Assembly: GCF_000406965.1 (NCBI RefSeq)
Contig: NZ_KE136364.1
Location: 426,678 to 490,677, forward strand
DNA length: 64,000 nucleotides
Direction: 5' to 3'
Origin: Enterococcus avium ATCC 14025
GTDB lineage: Bacteria > Bacillota > Bacilli > Lactobacillales > Enterococcaceae
The position numbers and the translations under genes are program-made. Every line of letters starts with the position of its first letter. Positions within the stretch are counted from its first letter, which is position 1. The notes beneath the pieces are model-generated. The model did no database searches. It saw only the letters and a list, made by a program, of their open reading frames with translations, and was not told the DNA's origin. Shown in pieces: positions 17,834 to 26,743 of this stretch.

Positions 17834-18295
17834 ATGCTAGGGATCAGTGCTTGTTTGGGCGGGGTAGCTTGTCGTTATGATGGTGGATCAAATGAAATTA
17901 CAGAGCTGAAAAAGCTAGTTGAGAAGAATCAGGCAATCATGATTTGTCCAGAGGTTTTAGGCGGTTTACCGACACCTAGACATCCTGCTGAGATACAGGG
18001 CGGTGATGGTTTCGCTGTGTGGGAAGGCCTAGCAAAAGTTCTAGATAAAGAGGGCAATGATTTGACAGAGGAATTTAAACAAGGAGCAATCAAGGCCTTT
18101 GAAGAAATACAAAAGCTGAAGATTACGGGCCTGGTTTTAAAGGAGAGAAGCCCATCTTGTGGCAGCAGCTTGATTTATGATGGCAGCTTTTCTGGAACTC
18201 GGATCAAAGGAATGGGTGTGGCAACCGCGTATTTTATCCGACAAGGCTTACCTGTTTATTCTGAAGAAAACTGGCAAGAAATGAGGATAACGTAA
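17834..18295 (+). CDS. DUF523 (YbbK-like) protein
   Basis: A 153-residue DUF523 protein; some members have been linked to 2-thiouracil desulfuration, but the physiological role is open. Conserved cysteine motifs are visible: [13 protein letters not shown] near the N-terminus, [13 protein letters not shown], and KERSPSCGS. The open frame begins at 17780, but the ATG at 17834 matches the family start and follows GGGAGAAA. The stop codon overlaps the ylxM start (TAATG), so translation is coupled to the SRP genes. A TATAAT at 17776 is a likely -10. Confidence 0.88.
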   Translation: MLGISACLGGVACRYDGGSNEITELKKLVEKNQAIMICPEVLGGLPTPRHPAEIQGGDGFAVWEGLAKVLDKEGNDLTEEFKQGAIKAFEEIQKLKITGLVLKERSPSCGSSLIYDGSFSGTRIKGMGVATAYFIRQGLPVYSEENWQEMRIT

Positions 18296-18633
18296 TGGAG
18301 ATCGAAAAAACGAATCGCATGAATGCGTTGTTTGAATTTTACGCGACGCTTTTAACTGAGAAGCAAATGAATTATATGGAGTTGTATTACGCCGATGATT
18401 TTTCTCTAGGAGAGATTGCTGAGGAATATCAGGTGAGTCGTCAGGCGGTTTATGATAATATCAAAAGAACAGAAAAAATCTTAGAGGATTACGAGCGCAA
18501 GCTTCATTTGTTTTCTGATTACATCGTAAGAGAAGAACAACTGGATAAGTTGGCGTTATATGTGACGGAGCATTATCCCAAGGATGAGTTTTTAGCCGAA
18601 ACAATTACCGGCTTACAAGATTTAGATGAATAG
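18295..18633 (+). CDS. ylxM: YlxM-like helix-turn-helix protein of the SRP operon
   Basis: YlxM is a small sigma-region-4-like protein that associates with the signal recognition particle in streptococci. The 112-residue product has [39 protein letters not shown], a recognisable sigma-4-type HTH (quoted here in fragments: [13 protein letters not shown] and [15 protein letters not shown] are the key parts). It overlaps the DUF523 gene by one base and precedes ffh by 15 bp, the classical arrangement. Confidence 0.93.
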   Translation: MEIEKTNRMNALFEFYATLLTEKQMNYMELYYADDFSLGEIAEEYQVSRQAVYDNIKRTEKILEDYERKLHLFSDYIVREEQLDKLALYVTEHYPKDEFLAETITGLQDLDE

Positions 18634-18648
18634 AAAGGAAAATAAGCA

Positions 18649-20064
18649 ATGGCATTTGAAAATTTGACGCAGCGTCTGCAGGCTGCGATGGGGAAACTAC
18701 GTAAAAAAGGAAAGGTTACAGAAGCTGACGTTACTGAAATGATGCGAGAAATTCGTCTCGCTTTATTAGAGGCCGATGTTAACTTACAAGTTGTAAAGCA
18801 ATTTACCAAAGAAGTGCGCACACGTGCTTTGGGCGTAGAAGTTTTAGAGAGCTTAACTCCCGCACAACAAATCGTGAAGATTGTTGATGAAGAATTAACC
18901 AAAACATTGGGATCAGAAGCGGTTGGAATTGAGAAATCACCAAAAATTCCGACAGTAATCATGATGGCAGGTTTGCAAGGGGCAGGTAAAACAACCTTTG
19001 CTGGAAAGCTTGCCAACCAATTGATTAAAAATGAAAAAGCGCGTCCTCTAATGATCGCGGGAGACGTTTACCGTCCAGCGGCTATCGACCAATTAAAAGT
19101 ATTAGGCCAACAATTAGACGTGCCAGTCTTTGATATGGGTACAGATGTCAGTCCTGTTGAAATCGTCCGTCAAGGGATGGAAAAGGCCCGCGAAAATAAA
19201 AATGATTATGTTCTAATTGATACGGCTGGTCGTCTACATATTGATGAAGCATTAATGGATGAGTTGAAACAAATCAAAGAAATCGCTCAACCAAATGAAA
19301 TTCTATTAGTCGTTGATGCAATGACTGGACAAGATGCGGTTAACGTGGCGCAAAGCTTCAATGAACAATTAGGAATCACTGGGGTCGTTATTACCAAATT
19401 AGATGGAGACACTCGTGGTGGTGCGGCACTGTCGATCCGTGCTGTGACGGGAGCACCGATCAAGTTCATCGGTTCAGGTGAAAAACTAACCGACCTAGAA
19501 GTCTTCCATCCAGATCGGATGTCTAGCCGAATCTTAGGTATGGGTGACATGCTGACTTTGATCGAAAAAGCACAGCAAGATTACGATGAAAAGAAAGCTG
19601 AAGAACTTGCTCGCAAGATGAAGGAAAACAGCTTTGATTTCAATGATTTCATTGAGCAGCTAGACCAAGTGATGGGCATGGGACCAATCGAAGATTTACT
19701 GAAGATGATTCCAGGGATGAGTCAAATGCCAGGGATAGAAAATGTCAAGGTTGATCCAAAGGATGTTGAACGTAAAAAAGCGATGGTTTACTCCATGACC
19801 CCTGCTGAACGTGAAAACCCAGACTTATTAAATCCTAGCCGTCGTCGGCGGATCGCTGCTGGTTCAGGAAACTCAGTTGTCGAAGTCAATCGCATGATTA
19901 AGCAATTCAAAGAATCTCGGAAAATGATGCAGCAAATGAGTAAAGGCAGCATGCCTGCTGGGATGGATCAAATGTTTGGCAATGGTATCAAAGGCAAAAT
20001 GGGTAAGATGGCGATGAACCGGATGGTCAAGAAAAACAAGAAGAGAAAAAAGAAGCGTAAATAA
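18649..20064 (+). CDS. ffh: Signal recognition particle GTPase Ffh
   Basis: Ffh (SRP54) binds 4.5S/6S RNA and signal sequences and targets nascent membrane proteins to FtsY. The 471-residue protein has the N domain (1-95), the G domain with GLQGAGKTTFAGKLA, DVYRPAA, DTAGR and TKLDGDTRGG, and a methionine-rich M domain (about 310-440; MGMGPIEDLLKMIPGM, the SRRRRIAAGSG RNA-binding motif), ending in a Lys/Arg tail. RBS AAAGGAAA precedes the ATG. A terminator follows. Confidence 0.98.
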   Translation: MAFENLTQRLQAAMGKLRKKGKVTEADVTEMMREIRLALLEADVNLQVVKQFTKEVRTRALGVEVLESLTPAQQIVKIVDEELTKTLGSEAVGIEKSPKIPTVIMMAGLQGAGKTTFAGKLANQLIKNEKARPLMIAGDVYRPAAIDQLKVLGQQLDVPVFDMGTDVSPVEIVRQGMEKARENKNDYVLIDTAGRLHIDEALMDELKQIKEIAQPNEILLVVDAMTGQDAVNVAQSFNEQLGITGVVITKLDGDTRGGAALSIRAVTGAPIKFIGSGEKLTDLEVFHPDRMSSRILGMGDMLTLIEKAQQDYDEKKAEELARKMKENSFDFNDFIEQLDQVMGMGPIEDLLKMIPGMSQMPGIENVKVDPKDVERKKAMVYSMTPAERENPDLLNPSRRRRIAAGSGNSVVEVNRMIKQFKESRKMMQQMSKGSMPAGMDQMFGNGIKGKMGKMAMNRMVKKNKKRKKKRK

Positions 20065-20097
20065 TAGAAGAAATTTGTTAGAAATACGATGTAAAAC

Positions 20098-20133
20098 AGC
20101 GTCTATCTCGTTTTTGAGATAGACGCTATTTTG
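20098..20133 (+). terminator. Intrinsic terminator after ffh
   Basis: Stem AGCGTCTATCTC / GAGATAGACGCT (12 bp) with ATTTTGT following. Confidence 0.88.
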
Positions 20134-20173
20134 TGGATTTTATTCCATAATAGAGAAAATCAATTTTTCTAAG

Positions 20174-20794
20174 TTAAAAATAAGCTAGCTCTAAAAAGAA
20201 ACGCCAATGATACAGGAAAAAGACGCCGGCAAGACTCAAAATGAGATAAATCTGTGGTTCTCTTTGCGAGAAAGACTGGATTTCTTTCGGAGTTTTATTG
20301 AATAATTTGCGATAAAGCAACCAAATTAGGAAACCGACAAATGCACCTAACGTGTTCATCAATAAATCATCAATATCAGTTGCCCGACGATTAAACAATT
20401 GGAGCAATTCGATCATCAATGAAAATTGGAAACCCAGCAAAACCGACACCACAGGTTTGCGACACTGTTTCCAAACTAACGGCAATAAAAAGCCTAACGG
20501 TGTAAACATAATGATATTCAAAAGATTCAACAGACCAACGCCTGATTGAAAGGGAACCAGATTAATTTCCTCGGGGCGAATCAATTCTGGATAACTTAAA
20601 AGGTCTTCCAACGTACCGACACCGGTCACGTCAATCACCAGATAGAGATAAAATAAGAAAATAAAACGCCAAAGCATTGATGAAATGAAAATTTTCTCCT
20701 GTTTCTTTCTCAGCGAAAAATATTGATAAATCAGACAAGGTAGAAAGACACATCCGATTCGATAAAGAGAAAATAAAATATCTAAAACACCCAT
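20174..20794 (-). CDS. VanZ-family membrane protein
   Basis: A 206-residue VanZ-like protein with five predicted helices. The family signature is visible as NLVPF, NIIMFTPLGFLLPL, and RATDIDDLLMNTLGAFVGF. VanZ homologues are widespread; the namesake raises teicoplanin MICs, but most have no known substrate. It lies 4 bp after the stop of the ABC permease gene on the same strand and is probably the last gene of the GntR-ABC operon. No sign that it belongs to a vancomycin cluster. Confidence 0.88.
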   Translation of the reverse strand: MGVLDILFSLYRIGCVFLPCLIYQYFSLRKKQEKIFISSMLWRFIFLFYLYLVIDVTGVGTLEDLLSYPELIRPEEINLVPFQSGVGLLNLLNIIMFTPLGFLLPLVWKQCRKPVVSVLLGFQFSLMIELLQLFNRRATDIDDLLMNTLGAFVGFLIWLLYRKLFNKTPKEIQSFSQREPQIYLILSLAGVFFLYHWRFFLELAYF

Positions 20795-20798
20795 AGAA

Positions 20799-21989
20799 TC
20801 ACCTCATTTGATGATTGAACTTGTTAAGAGTCTTTGCTAGATGTTTCGTCACTTCGCCGAAAAACAGTATAAGGCCACAGATTCCGGCGACGATTAGAGT
20901 AACTAGGACAGTCGATAGAATCGGTTGGCTAATTGACGTATCGATCCGACTCATTCGGTTAGTCAAAAAGATCATCCAAGGATTAAAGAAATTAAAAATG
21001 AGAACAAAGGAAGTAAACAGCGTCATCATTCCCCAGATCGGCCAGCGCGATTCTTTATGAAGCAAATAGGCATTATCGTTTTCTAATGATAATGACTGGA
21101 ATTTTTGATAGGTCCAAAAAATTAAAAGCAGACCAACGACAACCAAAATACAGTTTACCAACATATTGCCACCGTTTTTTCCAACCGAATCAACAAATAA
21201 AGTTCTTGGTAATGAGGAATGACTTGATCCTTTTACTAAGTTTATAATGTCACTCAATGAATAGATCGCATTTGGCAGCCAACTCCTCAAAAAGAGAAAT
21301 ACAAATAAGGTCAAGGGACCAAAAAATACATTTCCAACCATAGACCCAATAAAAGTACCTGCACAAAATAAAAAAAAGAGTAATGAAGAATGACTAATTA
21401 TAGAAGTAACTAATTGTCCTAAGGTCGCATTCATATAAGGAGCTGGAATCAGCGCATGGATCAGCAAGGCGTACACAAATTGACTAATCAGGGTTACCAA
21501 TAAAAAAGGAAGGGCGACATAGAGAATTTTACTCTGAAATAGAATCTTTCGTGAGCATCCTAATGAAAAAAGATAGTGATTAAAAGCTGTTTTCTGATCA
21601 ATAAAGAAGAGCAAGAATCCTAATAAGGGAACGAGTAGCAATAAAGCACCATTAAAATAGGTTGAAAAATTTGAATAATAAAAAGTTTTCTCAGAATAAT
21701 TTGAGGCTTCAAGTGTTTCGAAACCGCCTGAATCGGAGTGATAAAATTCCAGTTGAGCTTTTTGAAATTGGTGATAAGAAGTATAGTGAACATTTTTTTC
21801 CGTTTTTTCATCCCAATAGGTGATTCCAGCGCGATTTTTTTCAAAGTTTTCTTTGGCATGAGGTTCATGATAAATCATTTTCCATTGTTTATTTTCAGTT
21901 AAGGCGTTAAATACACCCACACCAATCACCAGTAGACACGCGGCGATCAGTACTTTCTTATAACGCTCAAAAATAATAGCACGGATCAT
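20799..21989 (-). CDS. ABC transporter permease (YtrC/YtrD-like)
   Basis: A 396-residue membrane protein with an N-terminal helix, a 90-residue extracellular loop and about six further helices, the plan of ABC-2-type permeases found beside YtrA-type regulators. It overlaps the ATPase gene by 4 bp. It probably pairs with that ATPase in a cell-envelope or antibiotic-stress exporter, as in the Bacillus ytr operon; this is inference from context. Confidence 0.85.
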   Translation of the reverse strand: MIRAIIFERYKKVLIAACLLVIGVGVFNALTENKQWKMIYHEPHAKENFEKNRAGITYWDEKTEKNVHYTSYHQFQKAQLEFYHSDSGGFETLEASNYSEKTFYYSNFSTYFNGALLLLVPLLGFLLFFIDQKTAFNHYLFSLGCSRKILFQSKILYVALPFLLVTLISQFVYALLIHALIPAPYMNATLGQLVTSIISHSSLLFFLFCAGTFIGSMVGNVFFGPLTLFVFLFLRSWLPNAIYSLSDIINLVKGSSHSSLPRTLFVDSVGKNGGNMLVNCILVVVGLLLIFWTYQKFQSLSLENDNAYLLHKESRWPIWGMMTLFTSFVLIFNFFNPWMIFLTNRMSRIDTSISQPILSTVLVTLIVAGICGLILFFGEVTKHLAKTLNKFNHQMR

Positions 21990-22870
21990 CTCAAAATCCC
22001 CTTTCTACGTGTTTTTAAATTGGCTTCGAAAAGATCTTCTAAAGTTAAAGGCAATTCTTCATATACTAACGGATCAAATTCTTTGATGGCTGTTTCTAAT
22101 TCTGCTGTGAAATTTTCAAATACAACAGTAACGACACGACCTTGAAAATCCAGCATTTTAGAATTTTCTTTGATTACCATAGGTACTTTTTTTGTTTTAA
22201 AGACCAACTGAAGTTTTTTCGCTGTTTCTCGCATATCTTCCAAACGGTAGTCTTTGATGATCGATTGATCTTTTAGCAGCAATACACGATCAATCAAATT
22301 TTCCAGCTCCAGTAAGTTGTGAGAAGCGATCAATGCCGTACAAGAATTTTCGCTTAAATGGCTCATCAGTAAACCAATCACTTCTTTTTTCACGATAATG
22401 TCTAACCCATCAAAAGGTTCGTCTAATAATAAATACTGCGCATTAGAGCACACAGCTAAAATAATTTGGAACAATGCTTGCTGTCCTTTTGAAAGCTGGC
22501 GGTAATTTTTATTCAATGGAAGCCCATGCATTCCTACCAATTCTTTAAAGGAGACAAAATCGAATTTTGGATAGGCTAGTTGATAGAATCGCGCAATTTT
22601 TTTAAGAGTATAGAGACGGAAAAAATTTTCTTTTTCATCAATAAAAAAGATTTCCTGTTTTAATTCTGGTCGCTGATAAATCGATCTTTGATCAATCAAT
22701 ATATCTCCTCTATCAGGTAAATATTGTCCAGCAATTACGCGTAATAAGGTGGTCTTTCCAGAACCGTTTCGACCGACAAGCCCAACGATCTCATGTTCAG
22801 CTAATTCAAACTCAACCGTTGTGAGTATTGGTTGCTGATCAATTTTTTTGTTCAAATTTTTTACAATCAT
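21986..22870 (-). CDS. ABC transporter ATP-binding protein (YtrB-like)
   Basis: A 294-residue ABC ATPase. It has Walker A GRNGSGKTT, a Q-loop region FFIDEKENFFR, a degenerate signature LSKGQQALF, Walker B YLLLDEP and the H-loop SHNLLELE. The sequence after about residue 215 is an extra C-terminal domain. The Walker-type signature LSKGQ is common among YtrB-like ATPases. It overlaps both neighbours by 4 bp (GntR upstream, permease downstream), so the three are translationally coupled. Confidence 0.9.
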   Translation of the reverse strand: MIVKNLNKKIDQQPILTTVEFELAEHEIVGLVGRNGSGKTTLLRVIAGQYLPDRGDILIDQRSIYQRPELKQEIFFIDEKENFFRLYTLKKIARFYQLAYPKFDFVSFKELVGMHGLPLNKNYRQLSKGQQALFQIILAVCSNAQYLLLDEPFDGLDIIVKKEVIGLLMSHLSENSCTALIASHNLLELENLIDRVLLLKDQSIIKDYRLEDMRETAKKLQLVFKTKKVPMVIKENSKMLDFQGRVVTVVFENFTAELETAIKEFDPLVYEELPLTLEDLFEANLKTRRKGILR

Positions 22871-23253
22871 ATGGTAAGACCTCCCAAATTTTTTTCTGCT
22901 TCATATATCCAAGCAATCAATTCACTCTGCGAGATTTGTAGATGTCGTGCCTCGATAACAAGTTCATTCAAATGTTCTTTTAATTCTTGGATACGAATCT
23001 CATCTCTAGGGGGTTCTTCAATCGCGCGTACAAAAGTACCCTTGCCTTTGACGGTAACAAGTACTTTTTCCGTTTCTAATACCTTATAGGCTTTACTGAT
23101 GGTATTCGGGTTCATTAACAATTGCTTCGCCATTTCTCTGACAGATGGTATTTTATCTCCGGGCTGTAAAATACCATGTAAGATGTCTTCTTTGATTCCT
23201 AATACTAATTGCTCGTAATAAGCACGGCTGCTGTTTTTATCGATATGAACCAT
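22867..23253 (-). CDS. GntR-family regulator, YtrA subfamily
   Basis: A short 128-residue GntR protein: winged helix (about 10-75; YYEQLVLGIKEDILHGIL, IPSVREMAKQL, TISKAYKVLE, GKGTFV) plus a small two-helix dimerisation tail, which is the YtrA type. It is first in the operon and its promoter contains a matching palindrome at 23276-23298, so autorepression is expected. Effector unknown; cell-wall antibiotics relieve YtrA in Bacillus. Confidence 0.9.
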   Translation of the reverse strand: MVHIDKNSSRAYYEQLVLGIKEDILHGILQPGDKIPSVREMAKQLLMNPNTISKAYKVLETEKVLVTVKGKGTFVRAIEEPPRDEIRIQELKEHLNELVIEARHLQISQSELIAWIYEAEKNLGGLTI

Positions 23254-23275
23254 ACACTCACCTCCATGTATCTAC

Positions 23276-23298
23276 GTGTGCTAGTATACATAGTACAC
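23276..23298 (-). promoter_or_regulatory. YtrA-like operator
   Basis: Palindrome GTGTNCTA-N7-TAGNACAC about 25 bp before the GntR start codon, overlapping a TATACT-like -10 on the minus strand. The half-site GTGT/ACAC pattern resembles known YtrA boxes. Confidence 0.75.
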
Positions 23299-23388
23299 TT
23301 CAGTTAGGCAATGACTTTTTTTCATTTTCTGGTATACTCAAGGGGAGCGTATGTTCGTTTTTTAAATTTGAAAATAGGAGTGATGCGG

Positions 23389-23970
23389 ATGTATCGGTGT
23401 CAATGGTCAGGAAATAATGAAAATATGCAGGTGTATCATGATACGGTATGGGGTACGCCAGAATACGATGATCAACGTCTTTTTCGAAAGTTAGTTTTGG
23501 ATATGAACCAAGCTGGATTAAGCTGGCAAACGATTTTAAATAAAATGGATAATTTTGACAACGCCTATGAACAATTTGAGATTAAAAAGGTTGCAGAATT
23601 TGATGAAGCAAAGATCGAATCGCTAATGCAGGATGCAGGAATTATTCGCAATCGTCGAAAAATCGAAGCGGCGATCAACAATGCGCAAAAGATACTAGCG
23701 ATGCAAGCTGAGGGAGTCAGCTTTTCTGATTATTTATGGGGCTTTACCGACCATCAAGTGGTAGATAATAAGATAAAAAATGCTTCAGAAGTACCGGCGA
23801 AAACAGAGCTGTCTGACCGAATTGCCAAAGATTTAAAGAAACGCGGCTTTAAATTTGTCGGCAGTACAACGATTTATGCTTTTTTACAGGCAGTTGGAAT
23901 TGTAAACGATCATGAGATGGCATGTTTCCGATATGAAGAGCTGAACACTGGGATGAAGCAAAACGACTAA
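23389..23970 (+). CDS. tag: DNA-3-methyladenine glycosylase I
   Basis: Tag excises 3-methyladenine from alkylated DNA. The 193-residue product has the family zinc-snap ligands: Cys in YRCQW, His in VYHDTVWG, and the late His and Cys in NDHEMACF. It also has LDMNQAGLSWQTIL and FVGSTTIYAFLQAVG. Two in-frame ATGs are possible (23383, 23389); TAGGAG lies 8 bases from the second, so 23389 is chosen. It stands alone. Note that this is a zinc-dependent enzyme in a strain with a zinc-sparing island. Confidence 0.95.
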   Translation: MYRCQWSGNNENMQVYHDTVWGTPEYDDQRLFRKLVLDMNQAGLSWQTILNKMDNFDNAYEQFEIKKVAEFDEAKIESLMQDAGIIRNRRKIEAAINNAQKILAMQAEGVSFSDYLWGFTDHQVVDNKIKNASEVPAKTELSDRIAKDLKKRGFKFVGSTTIYAFLQAVGIVNDHEMACFRYEELNTGMKQND

Positions 23971-24037
23971 GATAGGCAATAAAGTTGAATTGGTCTTGCC
24001 ACTTGATAAAATGAATAGAAGAAAGAGGTGGGATTAG

Positions 24038-24553
24038 ATGGCACACGCAGTATTCTACGGAGCAATGAGTTTAGATGGATATTTAGCGGATAAAGAAGAC
24101 GGTTTAAATTGGTTGTATCATCAAGAAGGTGGCGAACTAGTACCTTATGATGTATTTTATCAAGCGATTGATTATACGATGATGGGACGCAGAACCTATG
24201 AAGTAGTAAAACGTGATGCACAGTTAGAAATTCTTTATCCAGAGAAGGAAAACTTTGTCTTTAGTCACACGGATTTAGACGTTGATGACAATCTTCAAGT
24301 GGTTAATGAAGATCCTATAACGTTTATTCAAAATCTACCATCAGAGAAAACGATTTGGGTTGTTGGCGGCGGTGCCTTGTTGCAACCAGTGATTGAAGCT
24401 GGCTTAATTGAAGAGTGGTGGATTCAAATCGTACCAATACTATTAGGCGAGGGCGTTCCGCTCTTTTTGCCACAAATCAACCAACAAAAACTAAAGTTGA
24501 TCGAAACAGAACAGTTCGGTCAGTTTGCACAGCTACATTTAAAGCAAGCTTAA
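24038..24553 (+). CDS. RibD-C/dihydrofolate-reductase-like protein
   Basis: A 171-residue reductase of the RibD C-terminal (DHFR-like) superfamily. Motifs include AMSLDGYLADKEDGLNW, MMGRRTYEVV, and the NADPH-binding WVVGGGALLQPVIEAGLIEE. Such stand-alone YyaP/YwjB-like proteins are of unknown substrate; it is not the essential folA. RBS AAAGAGGTGG precedes the ATG. It is convergent with the GNAT gene via a shared terminator. Confidence 0.88.
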   Translation: MAHAVFYGAMSLDGYLADKEDGLNWLYHQEGGELVPYDVFYQAIDYTMMGRRTYEVVKRDAQLEILYPEKENFVFSHTDLDVDDNLQVVNEDPITFIQNLPSEKTIWVVGGGALLQPVIEAGLIEEWWIQIVPILLGEGVPLFLPQINQQKLKLIETEQFGQFAQLHLKQA

Positions 24554-24579
24554 TCGAAATTTCTTTATAAAATAAATTC

Positions 24580-24623
24580 GAACGCTCCTATTCCTTTTCA
24601 AATTGGAAAGAATAGGAGCGTTC
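24580..24623. terminator. Bidirectional terminator
   Basis: Arms GAACGCTCCTATTC and GAATAGGAGCGTTC, 14 bp perfect, between convergent genes. Confidence 0.92.
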
Positions 24624-24627
24624 TGTC

Positions 24628-25275
24628 TTAATACTCATGTTCATCGATTTCGCTTGCAGCTGCTTCAAACTTTGCTTGACAAGGCAATACTTTCTTCTCT
24701 TTTTCAGGAAAGGTTTGATCAAAAGCCTCTAATCCTTGGGGATCAGGATATAGCCCTTCTGAAAAGACAATATGGCCGCTAATAGCATCAAGCGCCCCAT
24801 CCTTTAGCGGTAAGGCCATAATACCAGTATAAAATTTTCCATCCGGCATGGAGATGTTGTACTTCTTTGTGCCAATAAAACCATATGTATGGTAGTGATA
24901 AGGAAAGCCACCCAGTACGATTGCCTCATAGCCTAAGCGTTTTGCTTCATTGATGGAGTGTTCGTTCAGCATTCGACCATAGCCTTGTCGATGATACTCT
25001 GGTGCGATACTAACGGGACCAAAGGAAATGACTGGATACTCGTTGTTATCAGCATCAACGATTTTAGCTTTACTATAAAAAATGCTGCCAATAATGTTTT
25101 CATCTAGTTCAATGACAAAGGTCAGCTCTGGAATAAAATCCGGATGCTTGCGAAGTGTGTGTGCAAGGTAATGTTCCTCAGCTCCAGGTAAATATAAATT
25201 CCAAAAAGCTTCGCGAGTAATTTCTTCAACCCTGCGATAATCTCGTTCTTCTTCAAGTCTAATAGTAATAGTCAA
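24628..25275 (-). CDS. GNAT-family N-acetyltransferase
   Basis: A 215-residue GNAT enzyme of the YhbS-like type. It has IRLEEERDYRRVEEITREAF at the start, the acetyl-CoA loop VSIAPEYHRQGYGRMLNEHSI, and the ALVLGG-like VLGGFPYHYHTYGF segment characteristic of this group. Acceptor unknown. AGGATATC precedes the ATG. Single gene, convergent with the reductase. Confidence 0.88.
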   Translation of the reverse strand: MTITIRLEEERDYRRVEEITREAFWNLYLPGAEEHYLAHTLRKHPDFIPELTFVIELDENIIGSIFYSKAKIVDADNNEYPVISFGPVSIAPEYHRQGYGRMLNEHSINEAKRLGYEAIVLGGFPYHYHTYGFIGTKKYNISMPDGKFYTGIMALPLKDGALDAISGHIVFSEGLYPDPQGLEAFDQTFPEKEKKVLPCQAKFEAAASEIDEHEY

Positions 25276-25326
25276 ATGATATCCTCCAATCTAATTCTAA
25301 ATTGAGTATAGCATAATAAGTGCATC

Positions 25327-25383
25327 AAAAAAGACTGCGGACATTGTTCATTTAAGAACAGTATCCGCAGTCTTCTGGTGAAA
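25327..25383 (-). terminator. Terminator of the FMN reductase gene
   Basis: Stem GACTGCGGA / TCCGCAGTC around a 32-nt loop; on the minus strand it is followed by TTTTTT (bases 25327-25332 are A6 on +), directly downstream of the stop at 25384. Confidence 0.85.
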
Positions 25384-25938
25384 TTATTTAACTAATTTAT
25401 TGAAGAATTCGATATATTTATCTGTGATTGTTTTAAAGAATTCAACCGTACCATCAGCAATATGTCCGTCATTATCAACAAGATTCATAATGCCGCCGAT
25501 GTAAGCTTCTGGTTGTTGCAAAGTAGGAACGTCTAAGAAAACTAATGATTGACGTAATGCGTGGTTTGCACCAAAGCCGCCAGGGCCACCAGGGGATACA
25601 GTCACGACTAAACCAGGTTTACCACCCCAAACACTGCTGCCCATTGGACGAGAACCAACATCTAACGCATTTTTCAACGCTGCTGGAACAGAACGATTAT
25701 ACTCTGGAGTAACGAAGAATAATCCATCGACGCTATTTACATCGTTACGGAAACGTGTCCAAGCTTCAGGAACAGAGCCTTCCACTTCAAGATCTTCATT
25801 GTAAAATGGAAGATCGCCAATTTCAATAAATTTTGCTTCAAAGCCGTCAGGCAGTAATTCTGCAAATTGTTTTGCAACGATCTTATTGTAAGAATCCTTG
25901 CGCAGACTGCCGACTAAAATACCAATTGTTTTTGTCAT
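25384..25938 (-). CDS. NADPH-dependent FMN reductase
   Basis: A 184-residue flavodoxin-fold reductase. The FMN phosphate loop is GSLRKDSYN, and the family TPEYNRSVPAALKNALD motif is present. These enzymes reduce FMN, azo dyes, quinones or chromate; which one here is unknown. The frame opens at 25962 but GGAGGAATTATT precedes the ATG at 25938, the family start. Monocistronic with its own terminator. Confidence 0.93.
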   Translation of the reverse strand: MTKTIGILVGSLRKDSYNKIVAKQFAELLPDGFEAKFIEIGDLPFYNEDLEVEGSVPEAWTRFRNDVNSVDGLFFVTPEYNRSVPAALKNALDVGSRPMGSSVWGGKPGLVVTVSPGGPGGFGANHALRQSLVFLDVPTLQQPEAYIGGIMNLVDNDGHIADGTVEFFKTITDKYIEFFNKLVK

Positions 25939-26047
25939 AATAATTCCTCCTAATTCGATCATTACGATCGCTGTTGTTATCTACATTTATTATCTTACAA
26001 AAAATAAGTAAAATGTGCAAAAAATATGCTTTGAAAGAAAAATAGAC

Positions 26048-26071
26048 CTGTAAAGAAAAAACTCTTTACAG
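26048..26071 (+). repeat. Palindrome overlapping the rpsP -35
   Basis: Arms CTGTAAAGA (26048-26056) and TCTTTACAG (26063-26071) are perfectly complementary, and the second arm contains the -35 hexamer TTTACA. It could be an operator or a terminator of upstream read-through; it lacks a T run. Confidence 0.7.
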
Positions 26072-26093
26072 CTAACTAAAAGCGTGTTAGACT
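26065..26093 (+). promoter_or_regulatory. Promoter of the rpsP operon
   Basis: -35 TTTACA (26065-26070), 17-bp spacer, -10 TAGACT (26088-26093); the rpsP start is 38 bp further on. Confidence 0.75.
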
Positions 26094-26131
26094 ACATCTT
26101 GTGATTAATTATATGGAGGTGTAGTTATACA

Positions 26132-26407
26132 ATGGCAGTTAAAATTCGCTTGAAACGTATGGGTTCTAAAAAGAAACCTTTCTACCGTATCGTTGTTGCT
26201 GATTCTCGTTCTCCTCGTGATGGACGTTTTATCGAAACTGTGGGTACTTACAATCCTTTGAAAAACCCTGCAGAAGTCGTATTAAAAGAAGAAGATGTTT
26301 TAAACTGGTTACAAAAAGGTGCACAACCTTCTGATACCGTTCGCAACATTCTTTCTAAAGAAGGCATCATGCAAAAACACCACGAAGCTAAATTCGCTAA
26401 GAAGTAA
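26132..26407 (+). CDS. rpsP: 30S ribosomal protein S16
   Basis: S16, 91 residues, begins [33 protein letters not shown]-like (the opening is [17 protein letters not shown]), the nearly invariant S16 N-terminus. It assembles early in the 30S body. GGAGGTG precedes the ATG. It heads the rpsP-khpA unit, followed after a terminator by a lipoprotein and then rimM-trmD, an enterococcal version of the rpsP-ylqC-rimM-trmD-rplS order. Confidence 0.99.
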   Translation: MAVKIRLKRMGSKKKPFYRIVVADSRSPRDGRFIETVGTYNPLKNPAEVVLKEEDVLNWLQKGAQPSDTVRNILSKEGIMQKHHEAKFAKK

Positions 26408-26418
26408 GGTGATCAATT

Positions 26419-26664
26419 ATGCAAGATTTAACTAACCTTGTGTTGACTATTGTTCACCCTTTGGTGACAAAGCCTGAAGAAGTGAAGTTAGAGATTGAAG
26501 AATCTAAAGATTTCTTTGAGTACAACCTAGTCGTTGCACCAGAGGATATCGGCAGAATTATCGGAAAACAAGGTCGAGTAGCAAAAGCGATTCGTACGAT
26601 CGTTTACAGTGTTCGAACGAATGGACCGAAAAAAGTTCGTCTCAACATCGTGGATGGTAAATAA
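26419..26664 (+). CDS. khpA: KH-domain RNA-binding protein KhpA
   Basis: KhpA (YlqC) is an 81-residue KH-domain protein that works with KhpB/EloR in control of cell elongation and binds RNA. The KH signature is VVAPEDIGRIIGKQGRVAKAI. It lies 11 bp after rpsP and is followed by an intrinsic terminator. Confidence 0.96.
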   Translation: MQDLTNLVLTIVHPLVTKPEEVKLEIEESKDFFEYNLVVAPEDIGRIIGKQGRVAKAIRTIVYSVRTNGPKKVRLNIVDGK

Positions 26665-26669
26665 AGTAA

Positions 26670-26705
26670 GAACACTCGAGTCAGTTTGATTCGGGTGTTT
26701 TTTCA
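26670..26705 (+). terminator. Intrinsic terminator after khpA
   Basis: Stem AACACTCGAGTC / GATTCGGGTGTT (with G-U pairs) followed by TTTTTT. Confidence 0.85.
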
Positions 26706-26743
26706 TTAGAAGTACGATAAACTATGGGTGGAGGTGTTCCATC

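Noticed and set aside
20174-20794. VanZ-like gene as evidence for a glycopeptide-resistance cluster
   Set aside because: No vanH, vanA/B, vanX or vanRS genes are near. It sits in a YtrA-type operon and VanZ homologues are widespread.
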